This document shows, in pieces, positions 1-8,284 of a stretch of DNA of 64,000 nt. How positions within the stretch are numbered: the first letter of the stretch is position 1; the number at the start of each line of letters is the position of its first letter. Under the pieces are notes generated by a model, which made no database searches, had not been told where the DNA came from, and saw only the letters and a list, made by a program, of their open reading frames with translations. The position numbers were made by a program, and so were the translations under genes. This stretch comes from Planobispora longispora (GTDB lineage Bacteria > Actinomycetota > Actinomycetes > Streptosporangiales > Streptosporangiaceae): NCBI RefSeq assembly GCF_016863135.1, contig NZ_BOOH01000023.1:248001-312000 (forward strand). Reading direction: 5' to 3'.

Positions 1-65
1 CACGAACATCCACGCGTTTCGGCTCTCGGGATGAACCGGCGGCCACGGACTTCTAGGGTGAGATC

Positions 66-440
66 ATGGACAGCTCTGGCGCCAACCGGCCGCACACCCG
101 CTGGACGTTCCTCACCAACCACGCGCGGGTGCTGCTGATGGTCGCCCGGGACCCGCGGGCACGGCTGCGCGACGTGGCCGCCGGCATCGGGATCACCGAA
201 CGGGCCGCGCAGGCGATCGTCTCCGATCTGGAGGAGGCCGGTTATCTCACCCGCACCCGGGTGGGACGGCGCAACCACTACAGCATCGACCCCACCCGGC
301 GGTTCCGGCATCCGGCCGAGGCCGGGGTCCGCATCGAGAGCCTGCTCGACATCTTCACCCACCGGGAGAACACGCCCTCGGCCGATCCGGACGGCGCCGG
401 GCAGGATCACGCCCAGCGGGGCCGACGGGAACACCCCTGA
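66..440 (+). CDS. Winged helix-turn-helix transcriptional regulator
   Basis: A 124-residue protein with a MarR/ArsR-like winged-helix fold at about residues 10-80. A helix-turn-helix reads LRDVAAGIGITERAAQAIV, then a wing reads EEAGYLTRTRVGRRNHYSI. This layout is typical of small actinobacterial regulators that use AAQ-IV-DLE in the recognition helix. The C-terminal 30 residues are hydrophilic and probably disordered. The ATG at 66 follows a GGGTGAG ribosome-binding site. It converges on moaA, so no operon partner shows its target. DNA binding is inferred from the fold; ligand and regulon are unknown. Confidence 0.8.
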   Translation: MDSSGANRPHTRWTFLTNHARVLLMVARDPRARLRDVAAGIGITERAAQAIVSDLEEAGYLTRTRVGRRNHYSIDPTRRFRHPAEAGVRIESLLDIFTHRENTPSADPDGAGQDHAQRGRREHP

Positions 441-474
441 CCGCCGGCGCTCGCCGGACCGGAGGGATCCGCGA

Positions 475-1464
475 TCAGCCGCCGATGGCGGACATCGGGC
501 GGGCCGGCTGCAGGAACGCGGGGTCGTCGATGCCGTGCCCGGCCTTCTTCGTCCGGACCGCCGCCGTCCAGCGCTCGGCGAGCTCGTCGTCGGAGGCTCC
601 CGAGCGCATCGCCGCCCGCAGATCGGACTCCTCGGTGGCGAACAGGCAGTTGCGGATCTGGCCGTCGGCGGTGAGCCGCACCCGGTCACAGGCGCCGCAG
701 AACGGCCGGGTCACCGAGCCGATCACGCCGACCCGGGCCGGGCCGCCGTCGACGAGGAACAGCTCGGCGGGGGCGCTGCCGCGCTCGACCGGGTCGTCCT
801 CGGTGAGGTCGAAGGACTCCTTCAGCATCGCGAGGATCTCGTCGGCGGTGATCATGTTCTCCCGGCGCCAGCCGTGCTGCGCGTCCAGGGGCATCTGCTC
901 GATGAAGCGGAGCTCGTATCCCCGCTCCAGGCAGTAGCGGAGCAGCGGGGCGGCCTCGTGCTCGTTGATCCCGCGCATGAGCACCGCGTTGACCTTGACC
1001 GGCCGGAGCCCGGCGGCCTCGGCCGCGGCCAGGCCGGCCAGGACGTCCGCCAGCCGGTCGCGGTGGGCGAGCTTGACGAACGTCTCGCGGTCGAGGGTGT
1101 CGAGCGAGACGTTGACACGGTGCAGTCCGGCCTCGGCGAGCGGGGCGGCCAGCCGGGCCAGCCCGATGCCGTTGGTGGTCAGCGAGACCTGCGGCGTGGG
1201 CGTGAGGGCGACCGTACGGGCCACGATCTCCACCAGCTCCCGGCGGAGCAGCGGCTCGCCGCCGGTGTAGCGGACCTCGGTGATGCCCAGGCGCTCCACC
1301 CCGATGGCCACCAGCCGGACGATCTCCTCGGCGGTCAGCAGGTCCGGCTTGGGCAGCCAGTCGAGGCCCTCCGGGGGCATGCAATATGAACAGCGCAGAT
1401 TGCACCGGTCCGTGAGGGACACCCGCAGATCGGTCGCCACCCGCCCGAACGAGTCCTGCAACAC
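475..1464 (-). CDS. moaA: GTP 3',8-cyclase MoaA (molybdenum cofactor biosynthesis)
   Basis: A 329-residue radical SAM enzyme that converts GTP to (8S)-3',8-cyclo-7,8-dihydroguanosine 5'-triphosphate, the first step of molybdopterin synthesis. The N-terminal SAM cluster is C21-x3-C25-x2-C28. The C-terminal substrate-side cluster uses C256, C259 and C273. The TGGEP motif (68-72) that contacts SAM is present, and the protein ends in the conserved Gly-Gly tail needed for catalysis. Length is normal for the family. The start is GTG, read as GTG-TTG-CAG. No other Mo-cofactor gene is in the window, so it is a solo moaA here, downstream of a LanC-like gene on the same strand. Confidence 0.96.
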   Translation of the reverse strand: MLQDSFGRVATDLRVSLTDRCNLRCSYCMPPEGLDWLPKPDLLTAEEIVRLVAIGVERLGITEVRYTGGEPLLRRELVEIVARTVALTPTPQVSLTTNGIGLARLAAPLAEAGLHRVNVSLDTLDRETFVKLAHRDRLADVLAGLAAAEAAGLRPVKVNAVLMRGINEHEAAPLLRYCLERGYELRFIEQMPLDAQHGWRRENMITADEILAMLKESFDLTEDDPVERGSAPAELFLVDGGPARVGVIGSVTRPFCGACDRVRLTADGQIRNCLFATEESDLRAAMRSGASDDELAERWTAAVRTKKAGHGIDDPAFLQPARPMSAIGG

Positions 1465-1570
1465 GAGGCGTCCCCTCCATCCATCACGGCCGAACAGGGA
1501 GCCAGCCTAAGGCCGCCTCCCTGTCTTGCCCAAACATACGTTCCATCCGCTGACAACAGCCGTCCCCGGC

Positions 1571-1594
1571 GGATGATTCCTCGGAGGATCATCC
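1571..1594 (-). terminator. Stem-loop between the LanC-like gene and moaA
   Basis: The arms GGATGAT and ATCATCC (7 bp) enclose an inner partly paired TCCTCGGAGG. The hairpin lies 32 nt after the LanC-like stop codon, in the 161-bp gap before moaA. It has no U-run, so it could be a processing or attenuation hairpin and not a terminator. Confidence 0.3.
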
Positions 1595-1625
1595 GAATCC
1601 GGGTCTCCCCACTCGGGAGCGCCGC

Positions 1626-2981
1626 CTACTCCGGACGGCCGAGCGCGGCGGCCGGCACCGGGATGGCCGGGAAGGGGTTGTCCGGCAGCAGGATCACCCG
1701 CCGCGCCCGGTCCGGCTGCATGGCGGCGTCCAGGTGCAGCAGCGCGGCGCCGACGCCGGCCGCGCCGACCATGTAGCCGGTGTCGGCCGAGACCTCGCCC
1801 GGGCGGAGCCGGCGGTAGGCCTGGTACCAGCGCATGCCCCGGCCGTCGGGGTCGGTCGCGTGGCCGATGAGGCTCCCGGCGAGGGTGCCGGCGAACTCCA
1901 GATACCGCTCCCGCCCGGTCGCCGCCCACAGCCCGACGAACAGCTCCAGCAGCCCGGCGGTGCCGCAGCACTGGCAGGCCGTGTTCCACAGCCCGGGCGC
2001 GCTCCGCTGCGGGACGCCGGAGCGCACGATGCCGTGCGCCATCCGCTCGGCCCAGTCCAGGTCGCCCGGGTCCCCCGCGGCCCGGTACAGCTCGTAGAAC
2101 ATCCGCGCCACCCCGGCCGAGCCCGAGCAGAAGCCCAGATAGTGCAGGCTCCTGGCCTGCGGGACGTGATGCGGGACGACCGCGCACCCGCCGGTGACGA
2201 CGCTGACCTCGCGGACGAAGCCGGCCCCCCGGCGCGCGGCGTCCAGGAAGCGCCGCTCGCCGGTGACCCCGTGCAGGCGCGCCAGCAGCAGGGCGGTGCC
2301 CGCCGTGCCGGACAGGAAGCCCGGGGTGACCGCGTCGGCGGGCAGATCGGGGCAGTCGCCGAAGCGGTGGCCGGGCACGGCCAGCCCGGCGATGCGCTCG
2401 CCGGCCTCCAGCGCCACCTGCTCGTAGACGGGCACGCCGAATGCGGCGGCGGCCCGCAGCAGCACGAGCACGATGCCGCCGTCACCGCGCTGCGCGGGGT
2501 CCGCGGACCAGCCGAGGCCGCCGCCGACCGGGCGCACGGCGCGGACGATCCGGTCGGCGGCCGCCAGGGCCTCCGCCTCGAATCTCTCCTCGCCCAGCGC
2601 CCACCCCGCCTCGGTGAGCGCGACGACCGTGCCGGCCAGGCCGTGGTAGAGGGACGGGTCCGCCTGATCCCGCCAGGTCGCGGCGAGGTAGCGGGCCCCC
2701 GCGCGGGCGTCCTCCAGGTACGCCTCATGGCCGGTCGCCGCGGCGAGCTCCAGGAAGAACAGCACGATGCCCGCCGCCCCGGAGTAGAGCGAGGCGGGCT
2801 CCGCGGTCACGGCCGACCTGCCCCGGGGGTCGGGATTGGCCCGCCAGTGCCGCCCGCGCCCGTCGTCGACGGCCGCCGATCGAATCCAGCGGCCCGCCGC
2901 GACGGCAGCGGTCAGGGGCGTCTCGGCGCGCTCGCTCGACGCGCGAATCCAGTCCAGACCCATGCCCGAAGTATCCCACAC
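1626..2981 (-). CDS. LanC-like lanthionine synthetase C family protein (orphan)
   Basis: A 451-residue alpha/alpha-barrel protein with repeated LanC motifs: SLYSGAAGI (64-72), YHGLAG (112-117), GFLSGTAG (221-228), GFCSGSAG (283-290) and CQCCGTAG (336-343). The likely zinc ligands are C285, C338 and C339. The usual Cys-His pair is therefore Cys-Cys, as in ProcM-type cyclases with three cysteine ligands. LanC enzymes add cysteine thiols to dehydrated residues to form thioether rings; eukaryotic LANCLs add glutathione. No dehydratase, precursor peptide or transporter lies beside it, so the substrate is unknown. The GTG at 2981 sits just after a TACTAAT box and could be a leaderless start; ATG at 2963 is the alternative. 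Confidence 0.85.
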   Translation of the reverse strand: MWDTSGMGLDWIRASSERAETPLTAAVAAGRWIRSAAVDDGRGRHWRANPDPRGRSAVTAEPASLYSGAAGIVLFFLELAAATGHEAYLEDARAGARYLAATWRDQADPSLYHGLAGTVVALTEAGWALGEERFEAEALAAADRIVRAVRPVGGGLGWSADPAQRGDGGIVLVLLRAAAAFGVPVYEQVALEAGERIAGLAVPGHRFGDCPDLPADAVTPGFLSGTAGTALLLARLHGVTGERRFLDAARRGAGFVREVSVVTGGCAVVPHHVPQARSLHYLGFCSGSAGVARMFYELYRAAGDPGDLDWAERMAHGIVRSGVPQRSAPGLWNTACQCCGTAGLLELFVGLWAATGRERYLEFAGTLAGSLIGHATDPDGRGMRWYQAYRRLRPGEVSADTGYMVGAAGVGAALLHLDAAMQPDRARRVILLPDNPFPAIPVPAAALGRPE

Positions 2982-3096
2982 AATTAGTAGGTAAATAGGG
3001 TTTTCTGGGAACCCTCCTCCTCACAAGGTCCCGCCGCGTCGCCCGCCTGTCGAGCCCCGCCGGCGACCCGAACGGGGCCCGCGCCGGCGCGCGCCT

Positions 3097-3552
3097 TCAC
3101 GGCGCACCGCCGTCGAGAGGGAGGACAGGGCCGAGCGCCTCGATCAGCCGGTCCGGAACCGGCACCGTCCCCGAACCGTCGGGGGCGAACGCGACGTACA
3201 CCGCGGAGCCGGTGGCGGTCAGCTCACCGTCGCGGCGGAAGGCGAAGTCCAGCGTGAAGCTCTTCTTGCCGATCCGCGCCGTGCTGATCAGGACCTCGGG
3301 GCGGTCCTCGCCCCGGATGGGCGACTTCCAGTCGATGTCGACGTGCGCGATGTGCACGTCGATGCCCAGCTCCTTCCAGCGGGAGTACGACACGCCGCGA
3401 TGGGCGAAGAAGCCGTCCACCGCCTCGTCCACGTACGCCAGATACCACATGTTGAACATGACGCCCTGGCCGTCGATCTCGTAGAAACGCGGCGTGAAGC
3501 GCTGCGCGTACACATCACCGGGAGCCGGCGTCGCCGTTGTTCCGTCCGCCAT
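3097..3552 (-). CDS. Acyl-CoA thioesterase, 4HBT/YbgC hotdog family
   Basis: A 151-residue single hotdog-fold protein. The motif YEIDGQGVMFNMWYLAYVDEA contains the family's catalytic Asp at about position 27 and the GV-x3-WYLAY pattern of 4-hydroxybenzoyl-CoA/YbgC thioesterases, which hydrolyse acyl-CoA thioesters in the cytosol. Its length matches the family. It is followed at 115 bp by the LanC-like gene on the same strand, but nothing ties the two functionally. Its upstream region carries four regularly spaced TGATC words. The acyl substrate cannot be read from sequence. Confidence 0.85.
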   Translation of the reverse strand: MADGTTATPAPGDVYAQRFTPRFYEIDGQGVMFNMWYLAYVDEAVDGFFAHRGVSYSRWKELGIDVHIAHVDIDWKSPIRGEDRPEVLISTARIGKKSFTLDFAFRRDGELTATGSAVYVAFAPDGSGTVPVPDRLIEALGPVLPLDGGAP

Positions 3553-3577
3553 TCGGGTTCCTGTTCCGAGTTCCTGG

Positions 3578-3613
3578 TGATCGACGTGATCACCGTGATC
3601 GCCCTGATCGCCG
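3578..3613. repeat. Four 9-bp direct repeats (TGATC words) upstream of the thioesterase gene
   Basis: TGATC occurs at 3578, 3587, 3596 and 3605, an exact 9-bp spacing, with unit consensus TGATCGNCS. The array starts 26 bp upstream of the thioesterase ATG and reads as a possible multi-site operator. It could also be a chance low-complexity stretch. Confidence 0.45.
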
Positions 3614-3667
3614 CCACCAAGGAAAAGCCTTTCCGGGGCGGAAGTCCATACCGCGGGCGGCGTCGGA

Positions 3668-4933
3668 CTACCTGCGGCGGGCTCCCGTACGGTCCTCGTC
3701 CAGGACGCTCCGGTAGACGGCCAGCGTCTCCTCGACGGTCCGGTCCCAGTTCAGCTGTTTCCGGACGAACCGCTCCCCCTCGGCCGCGAGCGACTCCCGC
3801 GCCGCCGGGTCCGACATGAGCTCGATCACAGTCCCGGCGATGTCGTCCGGATCGTCCCCGCGGACGAAGCGCACCGCCGGGCGGGCCGGGTCGCCCAGGA
3901 AGATCCGGGAGAAGCCGTGGCCGAGGATCGTCGGCTTCCCCATGGCCATCGCCTCGGTCGCCACCAGGCCGAACGGCTCGAAGAGCGAGGGGAAGACGCA
4001 GGCGTCGGCCATCTCGTAGTAGTCCAGCAGTTCCTCGCCGCCGACCCACCCTCCGGAGGTGCGGACGTGCCCGGACAGCCCCGCCCCGGCGGCGATCCGC
4101 CGTACACCGTCCTCGTCGCCCTCGCCGACGATCACCAGGCGCAGCCCGGGCGCCCCGGCGACGATCCGCGGCATGGCCTCCAGCAGCGGGTAGATCCCCT
4201 TCTGCCGTTCGATCCTGCCGACGAACAGCAGGACCGGGTCACCGGCTCCGATGCCCAGCCGGGCGCGCAGGCCGCCGGCCCGCTCCCGCAGCGCCTCCCC
4301 GTCCGGCCCGCCTCCGGCGAGCAGCCGCTCGAACGTGCCGCCCAGGCAGACCACCTCGATCGACGAACGGTCCCAGCCGGCGGCGGCGAGCCGGTCGCGC
4401 ACCTCCGGGGTGGGGACCACGACCCGGCGGGCGACCCGTGCCAGCCACCGCTCCACGACGGCGAGCAGTCCCTTCGCCCCCGCGGTGCCGTTGCGGCGGT
4501 CGACGCCGTACTCGGTGGTGTGCACGTGGAAGACGACGGGGAGCCGCAGCAGGTGGTGGCAGAGCAGGCCGGACAGGAAGTTGGTGGAGTCGTGCACCGC
4601 CACCAGGTCGGGACGCCCGCTCCGGCCGGCGGAGAACAGCCGCAGGAAATACCGCCAGTTGCTGACCACGACGTTCAGCGTGAGCAGGGCGAAGTCGAGC
4701 CTGCGGGTGCGGTTGAGCCGCCGCCGGCGGCTGATCGCGCCGAACAGCCGGTTCCGGGGACGGTGGACGGCGATGCCCCCGGCGCGTTCGGAGACCGGCA
4801 GGCGGCCGTCGTTGAGCGTGAAGACGCTCAGGCGGTGCCCCTCGGCCATCCGCGGGGCGATCTCGGCGATGTAGCGGCCCAGTCCCGCGGTGATGTTCGG
4901 CGGGAACTGGGTGATGATGTGGGCGATCCTCAT
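3668..4933 (-). CDS. Glycosyltransferase family 4 (GT-B), last gene of the glycan operon
   Basis: A 421-residue retaining GT4 enzyme. The N-terminal Rossmann half starts MRIAHIITQFPPN-x2-AGLGRY, the acceptor-side glycine loop. The nucleotide-sugar half has LLFVGRIERQKGIYPLLEAM and the catalytic E-x7-E element in PSLFEPFGLVATEAMAMGKP. The ATG at 4933 overlaps the TGA of the flippase gene (ATGA), so translation is coupled. Donor and acceptor sugars are unknown. It is the terminal gene of the eight-gene surface-glycan operon and resembles the sister GT4 at 6216-7514, including the shared PVVFHVHT segment. Confidence 0.9.
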   Translation of the reverse strand: MRIAHIITQFPPNITAGLGRYIAEIAPRMAEGHRLSVFTLNDGRLPVSERAGGIAVHRPRNRLFGAISRRRRLNRTRRLDFALLTLNVVVSNWRYFLRLFSAGRSGRPDLVAVHDSTNFLSGLLCHHLLRLPVVFHVHTTEYGVDRRNGTAGAKGLLAVVERWLARVARRVVVPTPEVRDRLAAAGWDRSSIEVVCLGGTFERLLAGGGPDGEALRERAGGLRARLGIGAGDPVLLFVGRIERQKGIYPLLEAMPRIVAGAPGLRLVIVGEGDEDGVRRIAAGAGLSGHVRTSGGWVGGEELLDYYEMADACVFPSLFEPFGLVATEAMAMGKPTILGHGFSRIFLGDPARPAVRFVRGDDPDDIAGTVIELMSDPAARESLAAEGERFVRKQLNWDRTVEETLAVYRSVLDEDRTGARRR

Positions 4934-6219
4934 CGGCTGACCTCCGGATGGCGGGTGCTCGGCGCCCCCGCCCGGTACGCGCGGGCGGAGACGACGACCA
5001 CGGCCGCGGCGAGAACGAGATTGGACAGGATGAACGCCACCAGCCCGCCGACCAGGCCCTGCCAGGCGATGAGGACGACCTGGCAGGCGAGGACGGGCGC
5101 CGCCGCGGCGGACAGGGCGGTGATGAGCACCTTGGCGCCCCGCACCCCGTCCATCGACAGCGCCGCCGAGTAGACGTTGAAGACCGTGTGGGCGCCGATG
5201 CCCAGGGCCGACAGGGCCATGAGGCCGAAGGAGTACGGATACTCGTCCCGCAGCAGGAGGAAGAACACCGCGCTCGCCGTGAACGACAGCACGGCCGTCG
5301 CCGCGAAGACGGCCGGGGACAGCCTCCCGATGCGGCGCAGCGCCGTGGAGGTGTCCATGACGGCCAGGGTCGGGAGCAGCACCAGGCCGATGCCGTCGGC
5401 GAGCACCACCCCCAGGAGGCGCTTGGGGAAGTTGTTGTAGATCGAGTAGACCCCCACCTCGGCGGGCTCCGCCCAGTGGTTGAGGAAGATCACGTCCACG
5501 CCGAACAGCACGGCGGTGAGGGCGCCGAGAGCGGTGAGGTAGGCGCCGTGCCGGTACAGCGAGCGGGCCAGCGCGCGCGACCACAGGCGCGGGTCGATCC
5601 GGTAGCCGACCGCCGAGACGAGGGCGAACAGCAGGTTCGTGCCGATCAGCGCCAGCAGGTACCAGTCGACGTCCTCGACGCCGAGCACGAGCAGGAAGTA
5701 GGCCGAGCCGCCCAGGTAGACGAGGGCGACGGCGACCTTCAGCCCGGAGGTGAGGGCGTACCTCCGCAGGCCCCTCAGGAAGCTCTCGGTGAGGTAGTTC
5801 ACCGCCATCGCCAGGGAGAGGGCCAGCGCGAGGCAGAGGGTGCGCAGATCCACGCCCAGAACCGCGGTCAGGACGGGGGCGGCCAGCAGCCCCGCCAGAG
5901 CCAGGACGGCGCCCAGCACGAGGGTGGACAGCAGCGCCGTGGTGATCAGAGCCCGGTGCTCCTCGGGCCGGGACCGCGGGAGCTCCTGGTACATGACGAA
6001 GTGCAGGCTCATCACCATGCCGACGGTGACGATCAGCGCGATCGACAGGACCAGGGTGAAGCGCCCGAACTCGGCGGCGCTGACCCCCCAGGCCACCAGC
6101 AGCGTGGTCGAGGCGGAGATCCCGCTGGCGATCGCGTTGACCGCCATCGGGGCCGCGACGGCCCAGCGGCGCTCCGGGGCCGCGCCGGCCCGGTGACGCC
6201 TGCCGATGCGGAAGGTCAC
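4930..6219 (-). CDS. MOP-superfamily polysaccharide/lipid flippase (Wzx-like)
   Basis: A 429-residue, strongly hydrophobic protein with about 12-14 predicted membrane helices and short charged loops, typical of MATE/Wzx-type flippases that move lipid-linked glycans across the cytoplasmic membrane. The start is GTG at 6219, whose TGA-overlap (GTGA) with the upstream glycosyltransferase stop fixes it; the open frame continues farther upstream but only as antisense-like low-complexity sequence. It ends with an ATGA overlap on the next GT4. The neighbours make export of the operon's glycan product the best inference. Confidence 0.88.
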   Translation of the reverse strand: MTFRIGRRHRAGAAPERRWAVAAPMAVNAIASGISASTTLLVAWGVSAAEFGRFTLVLSIALIVTVGMVMSLHFVMYQELPRSRPEEHRALITTALLSTLVLGAVLALAGLLAAPVLTAVLGVDLRTLCLALALSLAMAVNYLTESFLRGLRRYALTSGLKVAVALVYLGGSAYFLLVLGVEDVDWYLLALIGTNLLFALVSAVGYRIDPRLWSRALARSLYRHGAYLTALGALTAVLFGVDVIFLNHWAEPAEVGVYSIYNNFPKRLLGVVLADGIGLVLLPTLAVMDTSTALRRIGRLSPAVFAATAVLSFTASAVFFLLLRDEYPYSFGLMALSALGIGAHTVFNVYSAALSMDGVRGAKVLITALSAAAAPVLACQVVLIAWQGLVGGLVAFILSNLVLAAAVVVVSARAYRAGAPSTRHPEVSR

Positions 6220-7514
6220 CGCGCCGCCTCGGCGTAGGCGGCCAGCGTCCGCTCGGCCGTACGGGACCAGCTGTAGCGCTCCCGCACGTACGCGGCGCCG
6301 CGGGCGGCGATCCGCGCGGCCCCCGCCGGGTCGTCGAGGCAGCGCGACAGGGCGTCGGCCAACTCCTCGGGACGGTCGTGCGCGCACCGCACCGCCCCGT
6401 CCCCCACGACCTCGGGAGAGTAGCCCGGGCCGACGAGCACCGGCCGGGCCAGCGCCATGGCCTCCACCGCGACCAGCCCGAACGGCTCGTACACGGACGG
6501 GAAGACGCACACGTCGGCGGCGAGGAAGTGCGCGAACAGCTCGGCCGAGTCGAGGAACCGGTAGTCGGCCGCCACGTGCTCGCCGGCGCCGACCTCGCCG
6601 ATCAGCCGCGCGACGACCGCGTTGTCGTCGGTCTGCGGCAGCTGGGCGCCGATGATCACGACCCGCAGGTCGCCGTACCGCTTCACCAGGTCCGGCACCG
6701 CCCGGATCAGGGTCTGCACGCCCTTGTGCGCGGACAGGCGGCCGGCGAAGACGACCAGCCGGCCCTCGCCGCCCGGCAGGTAGCGGCCGCGCACCCGCGA
6801 GGCGACGCGCGCGCGCTCGTCATCGGGCAGCGCGGCCAGCCGCAGCAGCTCCGGCTCCTCGAAACCGTGCGGCAGGACCCGGAGCCGCTCCTTCGGCCAG
6901 CCGCGGGCCGCGAGATCGTCGCGGACGCTCACGCTCGGCACGATGATCAGATCGGCCAGGCGGGCCTGCGCCGTCTCCAGCGCGTCGAGACAGGCCGCGT
7001 GCAGGGAGCGCCTCCCGGACCGGGCGGCCTCCGGGTCGGCGTTGAGCTCGCGGGTGTGCACGTGGAAGACCACCGGAAGGCGGCCCAGCAGCCGGCACAC
7101 GATGCCGGCCGGGGCTCCCATCCAGTCGTGCACGGCGACGACCGTTCCGGCCCGCCCGGCCCGGGACCGCCCCGCCTCGGCGCGCAGGACGCGGCCCGCG
7201 ACGCGCGCGTTGAAGGCGAGCAGCCCGGCGATCCTGGCCGCCCGCCGGAGCACGCTCGGCGTGCGCGAGTCCCTGGCGTGGTCGCTGCTCGCCGTCGTCA
7301 GCCGGTGCAGTGTGACGTCGCCCCGACGTTCGATCCGGGGTGAGCGGCCCTTGCGGGCCGTGCCGTACACCGTGACGGGGACCCCGCCGCGGCTCAGGGC
7401 CGCCATCATGCGCTCGGCGTAGCGGCCGAGCCCGCCCACGACGTCCGGGGGGATCTCCGAGCAGACGATGTGAACCCGGCGGAGCGGCCCGGGATCGGGG
7501 GTCAGCTCGCGCAT
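6216..7514 (-). CDS. Glycosyltransferase family 4 (GT-B)
   Basis: A 432-residue GT4 enzyme. The N-terminal EIPPDVVGGLGRYAERMMAA is the acceptor-side glycine loop, and VVAVHDWMGAPAG and PVVFHVHTRE follow. The C-terminal half has VVFAGRLSAHKGVQTLIRAV and the E-x7-E motif in PSVYEPFGLVAVEAMALARP. Acting in the cytosol at the membrane face, it would add a sugar from an NDP donor to a lipid or glycan acceptor. The ATG at 7514 overlaps the upstream nucleotidyltransferase by 13 bp. It is about as long as the GT4 at 3668-4933 and probably arose with it by duplication. Confidence 0.9.
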   Translation of the reverse strand: MRELTPDPGPLRRVHIVCSEIPPDVVGGLGRYAERMMAALSRGGVPVTVYGTARKGRSPRIERRGDVTLHRLTTASSDHARDSRTPSVLRRAARIAGLLAFNARVAGRVLRAEAGRSRAGRAGTVVAVHDWMGAPAGIVCRLLGRLPVVFHVHTRELNADPEAARSGRRSLHAACLDALETAQARLADLIIVPSVSVRDDLAARGWPKERLRVLPHGFEEPELLRLAALPDDERARVASRVRGRYLPGGEGRLVVFAGRLSAHKGVQTLIRAVPDLVKRYGDLRVVIIGAQLPQTDDNAVVARLIGEVGAGEHVAADYRFLDSAELFAHFLAADVCVFPSVYEPFGLVAVEAMALARPVLVGPGYSPEVVGDGAVRCAHDRPEELADALSRCLDDPAGAARIAARGAAYVRERYSWSRTAERTLAAYAEAAR

Positions 7515-8284
7515 CGCGAATACGCCCTCCGGGTGAACTCCAGATCGGCGGGGGTGTTGATGCCCAGGGCCTCGGTGGGGTCGGCGACCGGCACCACCGT
7601 GGTCCGCCAGCCGTGCTCCCGCGACAGGTACGGCAGGAACGGCAGGAAGTTGACCTCCCCGGTGACCGACCCGAGGCGGGCCTCGGCCAGGTAGCGGGTC
7701 CAGGCCCGCGGCAGCCCCTCCGCGCTGAGGCAGAAGACGCCGACGTCGCTGAGTCCTCCGGGGTCGCACTCGTCCCCCTCCCTGGACATGCGCACCCGCA
7801 GCAGGGTCGAGGAGGCCGCGTCGTAGTCGTACTGGACGTAGGGGTCGGGCAGCGGGACCAGCGGGAGGACCAGTCCCGGCTCTCCCCCGGACACGCTTTC
7901 ACGATGGGCCCGCACCACCTCGCCGACCGTCCGTGACGACAGGTTCGCCTGGTCGCCCCAGACGACCAGGATCGCGTCGTGGCCCGCCCAGTACGGCACC
8001 GCGGCCCCGAAGACGGCGTCGCCCATGCCCGTCGGCTCGGCCTGGACGCTGACGGAGACCTCTGCCCGCTCGATCGCCTCGGCGGCCAGCCGCCGGAAGG
8101 GGGCCTCCCCCTCCGGGGAGAGCACCACGTGGATGTGCTCCGCCCACGGCGTGAGGCGACGGCGCAGCAGGTCCCAGACCGTGACGCCCTCGGCTATCTC
8201 CAGCATGATCTTCGGGATGCCGAGGCCGAGCCTGGACCCCTGTCCCGCCGCGGGGATCACCGCGCAGACACGTTCGTCACCCAA
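7502..8284 (-). CDS. Sugar-phosphate (or alcohol-phosphate) nucleotidyltransferase
   Basis: A 260-residue GT-A-fold nucleotidyltransferase. The signature VIPAAGQGSRLG at residues 10-21, followed by PK, binds the NTP; VWGDQ supplies the metal-binding Asp. Such enzymes make an NDP-activated precursor from NTP and a phosphorylated sugar or alcohol. I place the start at TTG 8284, because GGAGG lies 9 nt upstream and the signature then falls at the usual position. An ATG at 8344 is in frame but would add residues read through the repeat tail of the preceding gene. It overlaps the HAD gene by 8 bp and probably supplies the donor used by the operon's glycosyltransferases. Confidence 0.88.
   Translation of the reverse strand: MGDERVCAVIPAAGQGSRLGLGIPKIMLEIAEGVTVWDLLRRRLTPWAEHIHVVLSPEGEAPFRRLAAEAIERAEVSVSVQAEPTGMGDAVFGAAVPYWAGHDAILVVWGDQANLSSRTVGEVVRAHRESVSGGEPGLVLPLVPLPDPYVQYDYDAASSTLLRVRMSREGDECDPGGLSDVGVFCLSAEGLPRAWTRYLAEARLGSVTGEVNFLPFLPYLSREHGWRTTVVPVADPTEALGINTPADLEFTRRAYSRCAS

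Noticed and set aside
1335-1592. Small Cys-containing open frame between the LanC-like gene and moaA as a lanthipeptide precursor
   Set aside because: It overlaps the moaA start, has no good leader/core layout, and its Cys-rich part is translated from moaA sequence in another frame.
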